A stretch of DNA of 41,484 nucleotides from CAYLHF01 sp964383365 (GCA_964383365.1 CAYLHF010000025.1:1-41484), one strand, 5' to 3'. Shown: positions 26,160 through 35,498, counted from the first letter of the stretch. The notes: generated by a model not told the origin, from the sequence alone. Made by a program: numbers and translations.

Positions 26160-27959
26160 CTACCGCGCGCTTCCAACCATGGCTACGGACCGGGTCAATG
26201 TGCTGCCTTGCGATTCCACCACGACGAAATAGACGCCACTTCCGGAGGCCGAGTTCGCATCGCGTAACCAGGCAAGGTGGTGCGTGCCCGGTTGGAACCA
26301 TCGATTGGCGAGCTCAGCGAGTTGTCTACCCAGAAGATCGAACACACGCACCCGAACGGATGATGCACTCGGCACCGAAATATCGACGTTGAGTCGCTGC
26401 GAGAACGGATTGGGGAATGCCCCCGCGTGTATTGTTGCCGGGAGCAGGTTCTCTTCCTCCCTGGATGTTGGTACAAGGGCATTCTCAAACAGAAAGAGCA
26501 GATCAGACTGCTCGTCAATTCCCGTCATATCGAGCGTACCATTATTATCCCGATCGTGCAGGACGGCACACGAGCCTGCTTCACTGGCAGGAATGGTCCG
26601 GACATTCCCGAAGAGCCCGTTGGACATATTTTCGTAGATGGTCCAGGATCCCTTCTCCGTCAGATCTCCCGTAAAATTACTGGTGACCATATCCAGATCA
26701 CCGTCTCCGTCAATATCGCCGAGATCCATGGCCAGAGGAAAAAGGCCCGTCGGGTAGGTCTGTCCTGGACCAAAAAATCCGTGACCGTCTCCGAAAAATA
26801 CGGATGCGTTGTTCGTCTGGGAATTGGCCGACGTAATATCGACATGGCCGTCGCCATTCAGGTCACCCGTTCCGATCATCCAGGACTTGCCCAGCGCGTC
26901 GAACGATGTACGGAACGCAAACGACCCCTGGCCGTCACCTAACCAGATCAAAATCTCCTCGCTGTCGAGCGCACCCATGACGAGGTCGAGAATCCCGTCC
27001 TCATTGACATCCGCTGCCTCAATGGCTGTCTCCGACTGTCCTCTTCCATCAAAATTACGGGCCGCGCGGAAGCCCCCGGCACCGTCGTTTAGAAGGATGG
27101 ATACGTTTCCATTGCCGGAGCCTCTCCTGTTGGTTGTCACCACATCCGGCCAGCCGTCAAAGTCGGCATCCAGGACAGCGACACCCCGAACAAACATACC
27201 CGCGCCAAAATTTACCGGGTCGTGAAACGATCCGTTTCCGATCCCTCTGAAAACAGACAATTGGTCATTGGTGCTGTTTCCGACAGCAAGATCGATCATT
27301 CCGTCGAGGTCAAAATCAGACCCCTCGTTTGGACTGGGACGTGATCCATTTGCGATCGGATAGACATCCATACCGGTGTAGTTGCCGGTGCCATCGTTGA
27401 GGAAAACGCGGAGATCGTTCGCGATCTCGTTTGGAACCGCCATGTCGGAATACCCGTCCCGATTGAGATCACCCCCGTACGCACCATAGGACTGGATTTG
27501 CGAGCTTTCTCCCGGCAATCGAATGGGTAGGCGAGAGGATTCCGAGAGGACCATACTTCCGGGAAGCGAGCGAATCCAGAATTGCCACGAATACCCGGAT
27601 GTGAGCGCCGTTGCCGACGGTGTCAGGAGTTTTGTGGAAATGGAGACCGTAACTTTTTCGCCTGCGCTGAAGGGTCGGGATGGAGAGAAAACGACGATTC
27701 GATTGCCTTCCTGAAGCGTAAAGCTGCCGATCGCGGGACCCGACCATCGGCCGAAAATCATGAATGATTCTCGGGTGATCGTCGTGGGATCTACAGGTTG
27801 AGTAAACGTCACCGAGATATCTCCCGTCGGAGAAGCGGTGACTGCATTCTGCCGGGGTGTGACAGATTCGAGTGATGACGAAACGAGCGACGGCGACGCC
27901 ACCCCGCCGAGTGGAAGGTGGACGAGATTCAAAATCACCGAAACGATCAGTGCGATCAT
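26160..27959 (-). CDS. FG-GAP repeat protein with Ig-like domain and T9SS sorting domain
   Basis: A 599-residue exported protein, convergent with the preceding gene with only 8 nt between stops. Residues 1-22 are a signal peptide. About 25-135 form a Big_5/SbsA-type Ig-like domain (VTPRQNAVTASPTGDISVTFTQPVDPTTI...). About 150-500 are FG-GAP repeats (DLNRDGYSDMAV, DFDLDGMIDLAVGN, DINGDGDL-type calcium loops). The last ~85 residues are a T9SS type-A domain: HAGAFPNPFSQRLNVDI, VFDLLGRQL, GSGVYFVVVES. It lies 142 nt downstream of icd. Expected to be delivered to the surface by T9SS; ligand unknown. Confidence 0.87.
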   Translation of the reverse strand: MIALIVSVILNLVHLPLGGVASPSLVSSSLESVTPRQNAVTASPTGDISVTFTQPVDPTTITRESFMIFGRWSGPAIGSFTLQEGNRIVVFSPSRPFSAGEKVTVSISTKLLTPSATALTSGYSWQFWIRSLPGSMVLSESSRLPIRLPGESSQIQSYGAYGGDLNRDGYSDMAVPNEIANDLRVFLNDGTGNYTGMDVYPIANGSRPSPNEGSDFDLDGMIDLAVGNSTNDQLSVFRGIGNGSFHDPVNFGAGMFVRGVAVLDADFDGWPDVVTTNRRGSGNGNVSILLNDGAGGFRAARNFDGRGQSETAIEAADVNEDGILDLVMGALDSEEILIWLGDGQGSFAFRTSFDALGKSWMIGTGDLNGDGHVDITSANSQTNNASVFFGDGHGFFGPGQTYPTGLFPLAMDLGDIDGDGDLDMVTSNFTGDLTEKGSWTIYENMSNGLFGNVRTIPASEAGSCAVLHDRDNNGTLDMTGIDEQSDLLFLFENALVPTSREEENLLPATIHAGAFPNPFSQRLNVDISVPSASSVRVRVFDLLGRQLAELANRWFQPGTHHLAWLRDANSASGSGVYFVVVESQGSTLTRSVAMVGSAR

Positions 27960-28101
27960 GCCTGAAAAGAGAGGATGTGGAGATGGCTTCTGCAGACCAC
28001 GCGAACGTCACGGAACGTCACGGAACGGCAAGATCCGGTAGATCACCCTACATCCGAAAGGCAATAATGGTTGCGTTGACCCGGGCAGAACGTCCGGCCT
28101 G

Positions 28102-29337
28102 TCAGCCCATATTTTCAATCAGGGCATCTGCAAATTCGCTGCACTTGAGCAGTGTCGCACCGTCCATCTGACGCTCAAAATCGTAGGTGACGCGTTTCTG
28201 GCCAATCGTCTTGTTCAGCGATGCAAGAATCAGATCGGCCGCTTCGTTCCATTTCATGTAACGGAACATCATCTCTCCCGAAAGAATGAGCGATCCCGGA
28301 TTAACTTTATCCAGATTGGCGTATTTCGGGGCCGTCCCGTGGGTAGCCTCAAAAATAGACACGCCCGTATCATAATTGATATTGGCTCCCGGTGCGATTC
28401 CAATACCACCTACCTGGGCGGCGAGCGCATCCGATATATAGTCGCCATTCAGATTGAGTGTGGCGATGACGGAGTACTCTGCCGGTCGCGTCAGAATCTG
28501 TTGGAGGAACGCATCTGCGATCACATCTTTGATGATGATCCCGTTCGGCAGTTTACACCATGGGCCATCTCCGATAACTTCGGCTCCGAATTCGTCCCGG
28601 GCCAGTTCATACGACCAGTCCCTGAATCCACCTTCAGTAAATTTCTGAATGTTGCCTTTGTGAACGATCGTCACGTTCGGTTTCCCGGTCTCGATTGCGT
28701 AGCGAATCGCCGAGCGCATGAGTCGTTTCGTACCCTCTTTCGAGACCGGTTTGATCCCGATGCCACTCGTCTCCGGGAAGCGAATGTTGGCACCCAGCTT
28801 CGACTGGAGGTACGCGATCAGTTGCCTGACTTCGGGCGTTCCCTCTTCATATTCGATGCCTGCGTAGATGTCCTCCGAATTTTCCCTGTAGATGATCATG
28901 TCGATCAACTCGGGATGTTTCACGGGTGACGGGACCCCATCGAAATACTGGACGGGACGAACACAGGCATACAGATCCAGTTGCTGCCTCAGGGCAACGT
29001 TCAGAGATCGAATACCACCGCCGACCGGCGTCGTAAGTGGTCCCTTGATTGAGACAAGATATTCGTTGATGGCCGTCAGCGTGTCCTTCGGTAACCACTC
29101 ACCCGTGCGATCGAAGGCCTTTTCACCGGCCAGTACCTCGAACCAGACCAGGCTTCGACGGCTGCCGTATGCGTTCTCGACTGCGGCGTCCAGGACTCGT
29201 TTCGACGCACGCCAGATGTCAGGACCGGTGCCATCGCCTTCTATGAACGGGATAATCGGATGATCGGGGACCACGAGTTTCCCGTCAGAAATAGTAATCT
29301 TATTACCCGTGGTAGGAGGAGTGACGTGTTCGTACAT
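28102..29337 (-). CDS. icd: NADP-dependent isocitrate dehydrogenase
   Basis: A 411-residue type I enzyme converting isocitrate to 2-oxoglutarate in the TCA cycle, close to E. coli Icd (416 aa). GGGIRSLNVALRQ carries the substrate-binding Ser (phosphorylated by AceK in E. coli); IIYRENSEDIYAGIE and the adenine-binding HGTAPKYANLDKVNPGSLILS are present. The Lys-Tyr in APKY indicates NADP specificity. It is monocistronic or loosely linked to the DPM1-like gene 107 nt upstream. Confidence 0.95.
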   Translation of the reverse strand: MYEHVTPPTTGNKITISDGKLVVPDHPIIPFIEGDGTGPDIWRASKRVLDAAVENAYGSRRSLVWFEVLAGEKAFDRTGEWLPKDTLTAINEYLVSIKGPLTTPVGGGIRSLNVALRQQLDLYACVRPVQYFDGVPSPVKHPELIDMIIYRENSEDIYAGIEYEEGTPEVRQLIAYLQSKLGANIRFPETSGIGIKPVSKEGTKRLMRSAIRYAIETGKPNVTIVHKGNIQKFTEGGFRDWSYELARDEFGAEVIGDGPWCKLPNGIIIKDVIADAFLQQILTRPAEYSVIATLNLNGDYISDALAAQVGGIGIAPGANINYDTGVSIFEATHGTAPKYANLDKVNPGSLILSGEMMFRYMKWNEAADLILASLNKTIGQKRVTYDFERQMDGATLLKCSEFADALIENMG

Positions 29338-29444
29338 GGCAAACGGAGTTTAATTTTCTCGCTGAAGATACACTCGTCGTCGACTGCAAGATGTGTATAC
29401 CAGGCGAAGAACAAACGGAAAATGAGGCAAGAGAAAGACGACGG

Positions 29445-30188
29445 TTACAACCGTCCGAACAGGGATCGAATTCTAAACTCCCAGACCTTGAACATGGCCT
29501 CGTGTACGATCGCTTTACTCATCTTTGAATTGCCTTCACTTCTCTCTGTAAAAACGATCGGGACTTCGAGAAGCCTGAATCCTCTCTTCCAGGCCCGGTA
29601 ATTGACTTCGATCTGAAACGAGTACCCGTTCGACCGGATGCGCTCGAGCTTAAGGGCACGGAGTACGTTGCTGTGTATACACTTGAATCCGGACGTCACG
29701 TCGTTGAGAGGGATTCTCGTGATGAGTCGCGTGTAAATACCGGCACCGTACGAGAGAAAAAGGCGTCCCAGCGGCCAGTTGATTATACGAACGCCGTCTA
29801 TATATCGGGATCCTATCGAAATATCTGTCCTCCCGTCGGCGACCGGAGCGATGAGTCGCGACAGATCCAACGGATTATGAGAGAGATCGGCATCCATTTC
29901 GCAGACCATCTCATATCCATGTTTGAGTGCGTAATTGAATCCGTCGACGTATGCCGTCCCGAGGCCAAGTTTCTCTGGTCGTTCCAGCAGATACACTCGA
30001 TCGTCGCCCGTCCGGGCTACGTCACGTACGATACGTGTGGTACCGTCCGGCGATCCATCGTCGATGACCAGAATGTGTACAGCCTCCCGGAGGCCGAGTA
30101 CGATATCGAGTACGGTGCGGATATTTTCCGCCTCGTTATACGTTGGGATAATCACGAGCGTCCGACGGCCCGCAGCCTTCTGTTCCAC
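29445..30188 (-). CDS. Polyprenol-phosphate mannose synthase-like glycosyltransferase (GT2)
   Basis: A 247-residue GT-A enzyme with VIIPTYNEAENI at the N-terminus, LVIDDGSPDGT, and the metal-binding CEMDADLSHNP. SGFKCIHSNVLRAL and YSFQIEVNYRAWKRGFRLLEVPIVFTERSEGNSKMS match the dolichyl-phosphate mannosyltransferase (DPM1) family. It lacks the membrane segments that some bacterial versions have. It probably moves a sugar from a nucleotide donor to undecaprenyl phosphate for cell-envelope glycosylation. The start is GTG. It lies 20 nt downstream of the anti-sigma-like gene, so likely in the same transcript as the ECF sigma gene. Confidence 0.88.
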   Translation of the reverse strand: MEQKAAGRRTLVIIPTYNEAENIRTVLDIVLGLREAVHILVIDDGSPDGTTRIVRDVARTGDDRVYLLERPEKLGLGTAYVDGFNYALKHGYEMVCEMDADLSHNPLDLSRLIAPVADGRTDISIGSRYIDGVRIINWPLGRLFLSYGAGIYTRLITRIPLNDVTSGFKCIHSNVLRALKLERIRSNGYSFQIEVNYRAWKRGFRLLEVPIVFTERSEGNSKMSKAIVHEAMFKVWEFRIRSLFGRL

Positions 30189-30208
30189 GTTAAACTCTGC
30201 GTGTTCGC

Positions 30209-30484
30209 CTACGCGTTGATGTGTTCGCGAAGAAAGTGTACCGTGTGCTCAACCAGCTTTTCCGGAATGACGACGTCGCTACAGTCGTGGACCAACTGGA
30301 TGGTCTGTTTGTACTGCTGAATGTAGGGGAGGCAGACAGGACATTTGTTCAGATGAGCTGAAAACTTCTGCTGTGTCTTCTCGGGTAGCGTTCCCTCGAG
30401 ATATTCGGTGAGAAACATGTTCACCTCTTCGCACGATGGCTCACCCAGGAGCCTGCGCATCATCATTTTAAGTGGATTCTTCAC
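30209..30484 (-). CDS. Zinc-finger anti-sigma-like protein (zf-HC2), soluble
   Basis: A 91-residue protein. Cys18 in PSCEEVNMFLTEYLEGTLP and HLNKCPVC (H-x3-C-x2-C) form the ZAS zinc-binding pattern of anti-sigma factors. No membrane helix is present, unlike most RsiW-type proteins, suggesting a cytosolic redox- or metal-sensing partner. It begins 18 nt after the ECF sigma gene on the same strand. Confidence 0.85.
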   Translation of the reverse strand: MKNPLKMMMRRLLGEPSCEEVNMFLTEYLEGTLPEKTQQKFSAHLNKCPVCLPYIQQYKQTIQLVHDCSDVVIPEKLVEHTVHFLREHINA

Positions 30485-30502
30485 GGGCGGGAGCTGCGGT
30501 AA

Positions 30503-31123
30503 TCAATGAATGTGGGATTCGAGTAATTTCCTGAGGGCCTGACGGGCACGATGAAGTCTGACCCGCACGGCTCCACCGCTGATATCGAGAATCTTGGCGA
30601 CTTCATCTGTCGACTTTTCTTCGATGTCTCGAAGTATAACAACTGTTCTGTAATCAAGCGGCAGCCTGGCGATAGCCTTGTGGACCAACTGACTTCTTTC
30701 CGACAATTCTGAAAGCTTCTGTGGATCCCACTGCTCAAATGTTTCAGAATACATTCCCCTGGAAAATGTCGGCTGCATGCGTTCGACATCGTGATCCTCC
30801 AACGAACTCAACCTTCGTGACTTACGAAGAGAGGCCCTCGCCAGATTGATACCAATCGCATACAGCCACGTCGTAAGCTTGGATTCGCGGCGAAATGTAT
30901 GTAATCGCTGATAGGCCTGGAGGTAGGTTTCCTGAAGAACACTCTGTGCTTCATCGTCATCGCCAAGGATTCGAACGATCACCCGGAAAAGCCTCGGGCT
31001 CTCGCTTACGACCAGTTGTTCAAAAGCTTTCGGATCTCCGGCGAGCAGAGCTTCCAAATCGAAGGCTCCACCTGATTTGGTGGCCGGTGCAGCCTTGATA
31101 TCAGAAATGTGGGTTGATTTCAT
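30503..31123 (-). CDS. RNA polymerase ECF sigma factor
   Basis: A 206-residue sigma-70 family member. Region 2 spans about residues 40-105 (FRVIVRILGDDDEAQSVLQETYLQAYQRLHTFRRESKLTTWLYAIGINLARASLRK) and region 4 about 145-200 (IARLPLDYRTVVILRDIEEKSTDEVAKILDISGGAVRVRLHRARQALRKLL). The N-terminal ~25 residues are an extra tail. It heads a run with the zinc anti-sigma-like protein and the DPM1-like enzyme. Its own 283-nt upstream region is shared with pdhA and contains a large inverted repeat. Confidence 0.93.
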   Translation of the reverse strand: MKSTHISDIKAAPATKSGGAFDLEALLAGDPKAFEQLVVSESPRLFRVIVRILGDDDEAQSVLQETYLQAYQRLHTFRRESKLTTWLYAIGINLARASLRKSRRLSSLEDHDVERMQPTFSRGMYSETFEQWDPQKLSELSERSQLVHKAIARLPLDYRTVVILRDIEEKSTDEVAKILDISGGAVRVRLHRARQALRKLLESHIH

Positions 31124-31265
31124 CTGAAGTGCGTTACATCCGACGGCGCATGGGTTGCGATGTCACTCGGGTCTGAAATGAAACCGCTTTCGAACTTCGA
31201 GCGGTCATACGTGTGGATGCTCTAACGGGTCCCACAAAAAAAGAAACACAGGTGAGGGGTCTACG

Positions 31266-31348
31266 GTCCCTGAGAATTGGCCGGTCGTCACTAGCATATC
31301 ATGACAAGTAATATCAAGTTGGATTAAATCTTGATCAATCTCAGGGAC
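31266..31348. promoter_or_regulatory. Mirrored repeat in the ECF sigma / pdhA divergent region
   Basis: GTCCCTGAGA (31266-31275) and its exact reverse complement TCTCAGGGAC (31339-31348) lie 63 nt apart; the flanking TTG/CAA also match with a 1-nt shift. Inside is a second pair, ATCAAG (31313-31318) and CTTGAT (31330-31335), and the palindrome TTGATCAA (31331-31338). The layout suits paired operator sites for two divergent promoters. The regulator is unknown. Confidence 0.5.
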
Positions 31349-31406
31349 AAATTGCCTGTTACTTCGTATCATCCGGCCCGTTTGTCTTACTATCAGACCT
31401 TACGAT

Positions 31407-32588
31407 ATGGCGACTGAGCCCAAAAAGAGCACACCGGCCCAAAAGAGAACGCGCAAACCGGCGACGAAGAAAAAGCGAAACACCAAGGCGGGGTCGGCGA
31501 GTGCGAACTCCAGACCGGCCGACGTGAGCGATGCATTTCCTGATTCCCTCAGTGTCTCACTGACGTTCGAAACATTTGCAGCCGGACGCTTCTCCCATAC
31601 CGACCTGGACCTTTCGGATGAACAGGTTCGTGAGATGTATGAGAACATGTTGCTACAGCGACGATTCGAAGAACGCGCCGCTCAGATGTATGGTCGCCAG
31701 AAGATCGGAGGTTTCCTTCATCTCTACATCGGTCAGGAAGCCGTGTCAACCGGAGCCGCCTCTGCGATACGGATCGGACAGGATTCGGTTATTACGGCGT
31801 ACAGGGATCACGGACTAGGCCTCGCACTCGGTATGTCCCCTGAAGAATGTATGGCCGAAATGTTCGGTAAGGTGGGTGGATGTTCCAAGGGGAAAGGTGG
31901 GTCGATGCACTTTTTCTCCCGGGAGAATGGACTCTTCGGTGGTCACGGTATTGTAGGCGCCCACGTACCCGTCGGTGTTGGAATCGCCTTCGCCCACAAG
32001 TACAAAGAAGACGCAGGTGTATGTCTGGCCTTCTTTGGTGATGGAGCGGTGGGTCAGGGGGCAATCCATGAGGCGGCCAATCTGGCATCCCTCTACAAAC
32101 TGCCAATTATATTCATTATCGAGAACAATCAATATGCGATGGGGACTTCGATCCATCGCGCATTCGCGGAAACAGAATTCACCCGTCACGCGGTCGGATA
32201 TGATATACCGGCTGCACTCGTGGATGGTATGGATGTATTCAGTGTCGGGAAAGCGATCCAGACGCATGCCAAGTTGGCCCGCTCCGGTCAGCCATCGCTT
32301 CTGGAAATCCGGACGTACCGGTATCGCGGTCATTCGATGAGCGATCCGCAAAAGTATCGAACAAAAGAAGAACTGGAAGCCCGTAAAAGTGACGATCCGA
32401 TCATTCGGCTGAAGGCATATATGCTCGAAAAAGAACTGATTGACGGCGCGCAACTCGACGCCGTGGACGAAAGAGTGAAAGCCAAAGTCCTGTCTGCGGT
32501 CGACTTTGCAGAACAGAGTCCAGCACCCGAACTCGATGCAATCTACGATGACATCTACGCGGAGACGGATTATCCGTACCTCGCTTAA
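31407..32588 (+). CDS. pdhA: Pyruvate dehydrogenase E1 component, alpha subunit
   Basis: A 393-residue thiamine-diphosphate enzyme subunit that decarboxylates pyruvate. Family blocks: GFLHLYIGQEAVSTGAA, YRDHGLGLALG, GGSMHFF, GGHGIVGAHVPVGVGIA, the ThDP motif GDGAVGQGAIHEAANLASLYKLPIIFIIENN, and the phosphorylation-loop analogue YRYRGHSMSDP. The first ~40 residues are an unusual Lys/Ala/Thr-rich tail (KKSTPAQKRTRKPATKKK...) with no alternative ATG until after the family begins. It is the first gene of pdhA-pdhB-pdhC. Confidence 0.95.
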   Translation: MATEPKKSTPAQKRTRKPATKKKRNTKAGSASANSRPADVSDAFPDSLSVSLTFETFAAGRFSHTDLDLSDEQVREMYENMLLQRRFEERAAQMYGRQKIGGFLHLYIGQEAVSTGAASAIRIGQDSVITAYRDHGLGLALGMSPEECMAEMFGKVGGCSKGKGGSMHFFSRENGLFGGHGIVGAHVPVGVGIAFAHKYKEDAGVCLAFFGDGAVGQGAIHEAANLASLYKLPIIFIIENNQYAMGTSIHRAFAETEFTRHAVGYDIPAALVDGMDVFSVGKAIQTHAKLARSGQPSLLEIRTYRYRGHSMSDPQKYRTKEELEARKSDDPIIRLKAYMLEKELIDGAQLDAVDERVKAKVLSAVDFAEQSPAPELDAIYDDIYAETDYPYLA

Positions 32589-32634
32589 GAGGTCCTCCCT
32601 GTGTCGGGGATCTATCGATTAGAAGCATCGGTAA

Positions 32635-32860
32635 CAACCGATTCAACCGATTCAACCGATTCAACCGATTCAACCGATTCAACCGATTCAACCGATNNNN
32701 NNNNNNNNNNNNNNNNNNNNNNNNNNNNNNNNNNNNNNNNNNNNNNNNNNNNNNNNNNNNNNNNNNNNNNNNNNNNNNNNNNNNNNNNNNNNNNNNTTCA
32801 ACCGATTCAACCGATTCAACCGATTCAACCGATTCAACCGATTCAACCGATTCAACCGAT
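32635..32860. repeat. 9-bp tandem array between pdhA and pdhB
   Basis: The unit CAACCGATT is repeated perfectly from 32635 to the gap and again from 32797 to 32860: 62 nt before and 64 nt after. Positions 32642-32696 equal 32797-32851 (55 nt), the assembly-overlap pattern. If the overlap is collapsed the array is at least 71 nt, about 8 units. The gene-free stretch 32589-32929 holds this array and, after it, the pdhB leader. A frame through it is open on both strands only because the unit is 9 bp. Confidence 0.93.
32697..32796. other. Assembly gap (100 N) inside the 9-bp array
   Basis: Placeholder gap; the 55-nt flanks on either side are identical and in repeat phase, so the true copy number is undetermined. 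Confidence 0.93.
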
Positions 32861-32929
32861 ACGTCTGATCCATCCATTAAATTCCGAATCATTCGCCCGC
32901 TGGCGAGAAAACGATAGAAGAGACAGTAC

Positions 32930-33913
32930 ATGGCAGTTCTGCAATACAGAGAGGCGCTCCGTGCCGCGATGGTCGAAGAAATGGAACGCGACGAGAGGAT
33001 CTTTCTCATGGGCGAGGAAGTGGCTGAATACAATGGGGCGTATAAGGTCAGCGAAGGAATGCTCGACAAGTTCGGTCCGAAACGAGTCATCGATACGCCG
33101 ATCAGCGAAAACGGATTTTCCGGTCTCGGTGTCGGGGCAGCGATGAACGGTCTCCGGCCGATTATCGAGTTCATGACGTTCAATTTCTCTTTCGTCGCCA
33201 TAGATCAGATCCTCAACAATGCCGCCAAAATCCGGTACATGTCAGGGGGACAATTCAATATTCCGATCGTCTTTCGGGGCCCCAACGGAGCAGCGGGACA
33301 ATTGGCGGCCACACACAATACGTCCACTGAATCCATTTTTGCGACGCTTCCTGGTCTTAAAGTGATTGTACCGAGTAATCCTGATGATGCCAAGGGACTT
33401 CTGAAGTCGGCCATCCGGGATGATAACCCGGTTCTTTTTATGGAGAGCGAGGTGATGTACGGGATGAAAGGAGAGGTCTCCGATGAGGATGACTACCTGA
33501 TACCGATCGGAAGGGCCCGCGTAGCGCGTGAAGGTTCGGATGTGACTATTGTTGCTCACAGCAAGAGCTACTGGATCGCTCTTCGGGTGGCCGATCGCCT
33601 TGCCGCTGAAGGCTTCTCAGCAGAGGTAATTGACCCGCGTACCATTCGGCCACTCGACATCGACACGATCGTGGCGTCGATCCGGAAGACGAACCGATGC
33701 GTCATTATAGACGAAAGCAACCCGTTCGCCAGCATCTCGTCTGAAATCACCTATCAAATTCAGGAGAGGGCATTCGATTTTCTCGATGCTCCAGTTGTTC
33801 GGATAACGGCGAAAGACACGCCCGCGCCCTATGCCAAAAATCTCATCGAACATTACATGCCGAGCGAGGACGACGCGTATGATGCCTGTCGACGGGTCAT
33901 GTACGTAGTTTGA
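32930..33913 (+). CDS. pdhB: Pyruvate dehydrogenase E1 component, beta subunit
   Basis: A 327-residue partner of PdhA forming the E1 heterotetramer. Family blocks MAVLQYREALRAAMVEEM, LMGEEVAEYNGAYKVSEGM, DTPISENGFSGLGVGAAMNGLRPIIEFMTFNF, RGPNGAAGQLAATHN and EVIDPRTIRPLDIDTI are all present. The start ATG at 32930 has a weak AAGAGA upstream. The 341-nt spacer to pdhA includes the 9-bp array and a placeholder gap. It is followed by pdhC after 120 nt. Confidence 0.96.
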   Translation: MAVLQYREALRAAMVEEMERDERIFLMGEEVAEYNGAYKVSEGMLDKFGPKRVIDTPISENGFSGLGVGAAMNGLRPIIEFMTFNFSFVAIDQILNNAAKIRYMSGGQFNIPIVFRGPNGAAGQLAATHNTSTESIFATLPGLKVIVPSNPDDAKGLLKSAIRDDNPVLFMESEVMYGMKGEVSDEDDYLIPIGRARVAREGSDVTIVAHSKSYWIALRVADRLAAEGFSAEVIDPRTIRPLDIDTIVASIRKTNRCVIIDESNPFASISSEITYQIQERAFDFLDAPVVRITAKDTPAPYAKNLIEHYMPSEDDAYDACRRVMYVV

Positions 33914-34033
33914 CCGAGACTGACTATTTACCGCCACGGGGCGGGCAGCAATATATTCCGGGTCTTGCTATTGTGGGCCCCGGGCAACCCGAGTAACCTG
34001 CTCAAGCGCGGGTCTCAGAACACGGAAGAGAAG

Positions 34034-35498
34034 ATGGCTATTGCAGTCGAAATGCCGAAAATGAGTGACACAATGGACGAGGGAGTCCTTGTCGCATGGC
34101 TCGCGGAGGAGGGACAGAAAGTGGCCGCCGGAGACATCATCGCCCAGGTCGAGACCGACAAGGCGACGATGGATCTCGAAGTCTACGATGACGGAATACT
34201 CCTGAAATGTGTTGCCGCCGAAGGAGATGCGATTCCAATTGGAGGGTTGATCGCCGTACTGGGGAAGGAAGGAGAGGATATTTCGGCAATCCTCGAGNNN
34301 NNNNNNNNNNNNNNNNNNNNNNNNNNNNNNNNNNNNNNNNNNNNNNNNNNNNNNNNNNNNNNNNNNNNNNNNNNNNNNNNNNNNNNNNNNNNNNNNNGCA
34401 CCTTCGGCTGGATCGTCCTCCGTACCCCCCACGACAACTGCTGCCCCTTCAACCGACCCGATTCAGGTCTCAGCTATGCCCTCCGGTCGCGTGAAATCCT
34501 CTCCGCTTGCCCGGAAACTGGCCGCTGACCGGGGAATTGATCTCTCGACTGTAGTCGGGACGGGTCCCGAAGGCCGGATAATCAAGCGAGATATCGAAGC
34601 CGTGTCTGGCGGCGTTTCATTGCCGCCCGGGGCGGCCGCCGTCGCTAAAGATACACCGGCGACACGGGCTCCAGCCGCCCGGTCGATCGCAGCCCCGCAG
34701 ACCCCGGCAACCGCTCGGACGTCGGCAGCCGATCAGGCGTCCGCAGCCGCTCAGGCGTCGGCAGTCGCGCCTCGGGTCCTGACCACTCCGCAGACAGACG
34801 GAGGGTATGAAGTCGTTCGCATTTCGCAGATGCGTAAAGCCATAGCCAGAAGGCTCTCCGAGAGTAAGTTTTCTTCCCCTCATTTCTATCTCACGATCGA
34901 TCTGGATATGGACCGGGCCGTCGAAGCCCGTACCCAGATCAACTCGCTCACCGAGCGTACCGGGAAGGCCAAGATTTCTTACAACGATCTCATTACGAAA
35001 GCGAGCGCGCTCGCACTGCGTGAACATCGCTGGGTCAACGCTTCCTTCATGGAGGCAGAGGGAGAGATCCGACTGCACAATGACGTGCATGTGGCGGTAG
35101 CGGTAGCGATCGATGACGGTCTGATCACCCCGGTTATCCGAAACGCGGACCGGAAGGGTCTTTCAGAGATCGCTTCTGAAACCCGTTCGCTGGCCGAGCG
35201 CGCGCGAAACAAGCAATTGCAGCCGGAGGAATTCAGCGGCTCGACATTCACGACCAGTAATCTCGGCATGTTCGGGATCGAAGAGTTTACGGCTATCATC
35301 AATCCGCCCAATGCCTGTATCCTCGCGATCGGTGGGATAAGGGATGAGGCGGTAGTCAAGAATGGTGAAGTTGTCCCGGGAAAGAGGATGAAAGTGACGC
35401 TCTCCTGTGATCACCGGGTGGTGGACGGTGCGAGTGGATCGCGATTCCTTGCTACGCTTCGTCAGTACCTCGAAGATCCGCTCGCAATGCTACTCTAG
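34034..35498 (+). CDS. pdhC: Pyruvate dehydrogenase E2 (dihydrolipoyl acetyltransferase), interrupted by a gap
   Basis: From ATG 34034 the lipoyl domain (EMPKMSDTMDEGVLVAWLAEEGQKVAAGDIIAQVETDKATMDLEVYDDG, lipoyl Lys in ETDKATM) runs to the gap at 34298. After the gap the frame gives a Pro/Thr/Ala linker, the E1/E3-binding domain (VKSSPLARKLAADRGIDLSTVVGTGPEGRIIKRDIEAV), a second linker rich in Ala/Pro/Gln, and the acetyltransferase core ending in the catalytic DHRVVDGASGSRFLATL. The two sides lie in different frames in this assembly, which is explained by the arbitrary gap length. The E3 gene (lpd) is not in the window. Confidence 0.93.
34298..34397. other. Assembly gap (100 N) in the E2 linker
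   Basis: It falls exactly where the lipoyl domain ends and an Ala/Pro-rich linker begins. No 55-nt shared flank is visible. The missing piece is probably repetitive linker, or linker plus a second lipoyl domain. Confidence 0.9.

Noticed and set aside
28003..28027. Short direct repeat GAACGTCACG (2.5 copies) before the FG-GAP T9SS gene
   Set aside because: Too short to claim a function; it may be chance.
32601..33146. Open frame reading TDSTDS through the 9-bp array and into pdhB
   Set aside because: It is open only because the repeat unit is 9 bp, and it continues in a wrong frame over a certain pdhB gene.
32401..33201. Minus-strand frame with SVESVE repeats
   Set aside because: Same cause: a repeat artefact over pdhA and pdhB.
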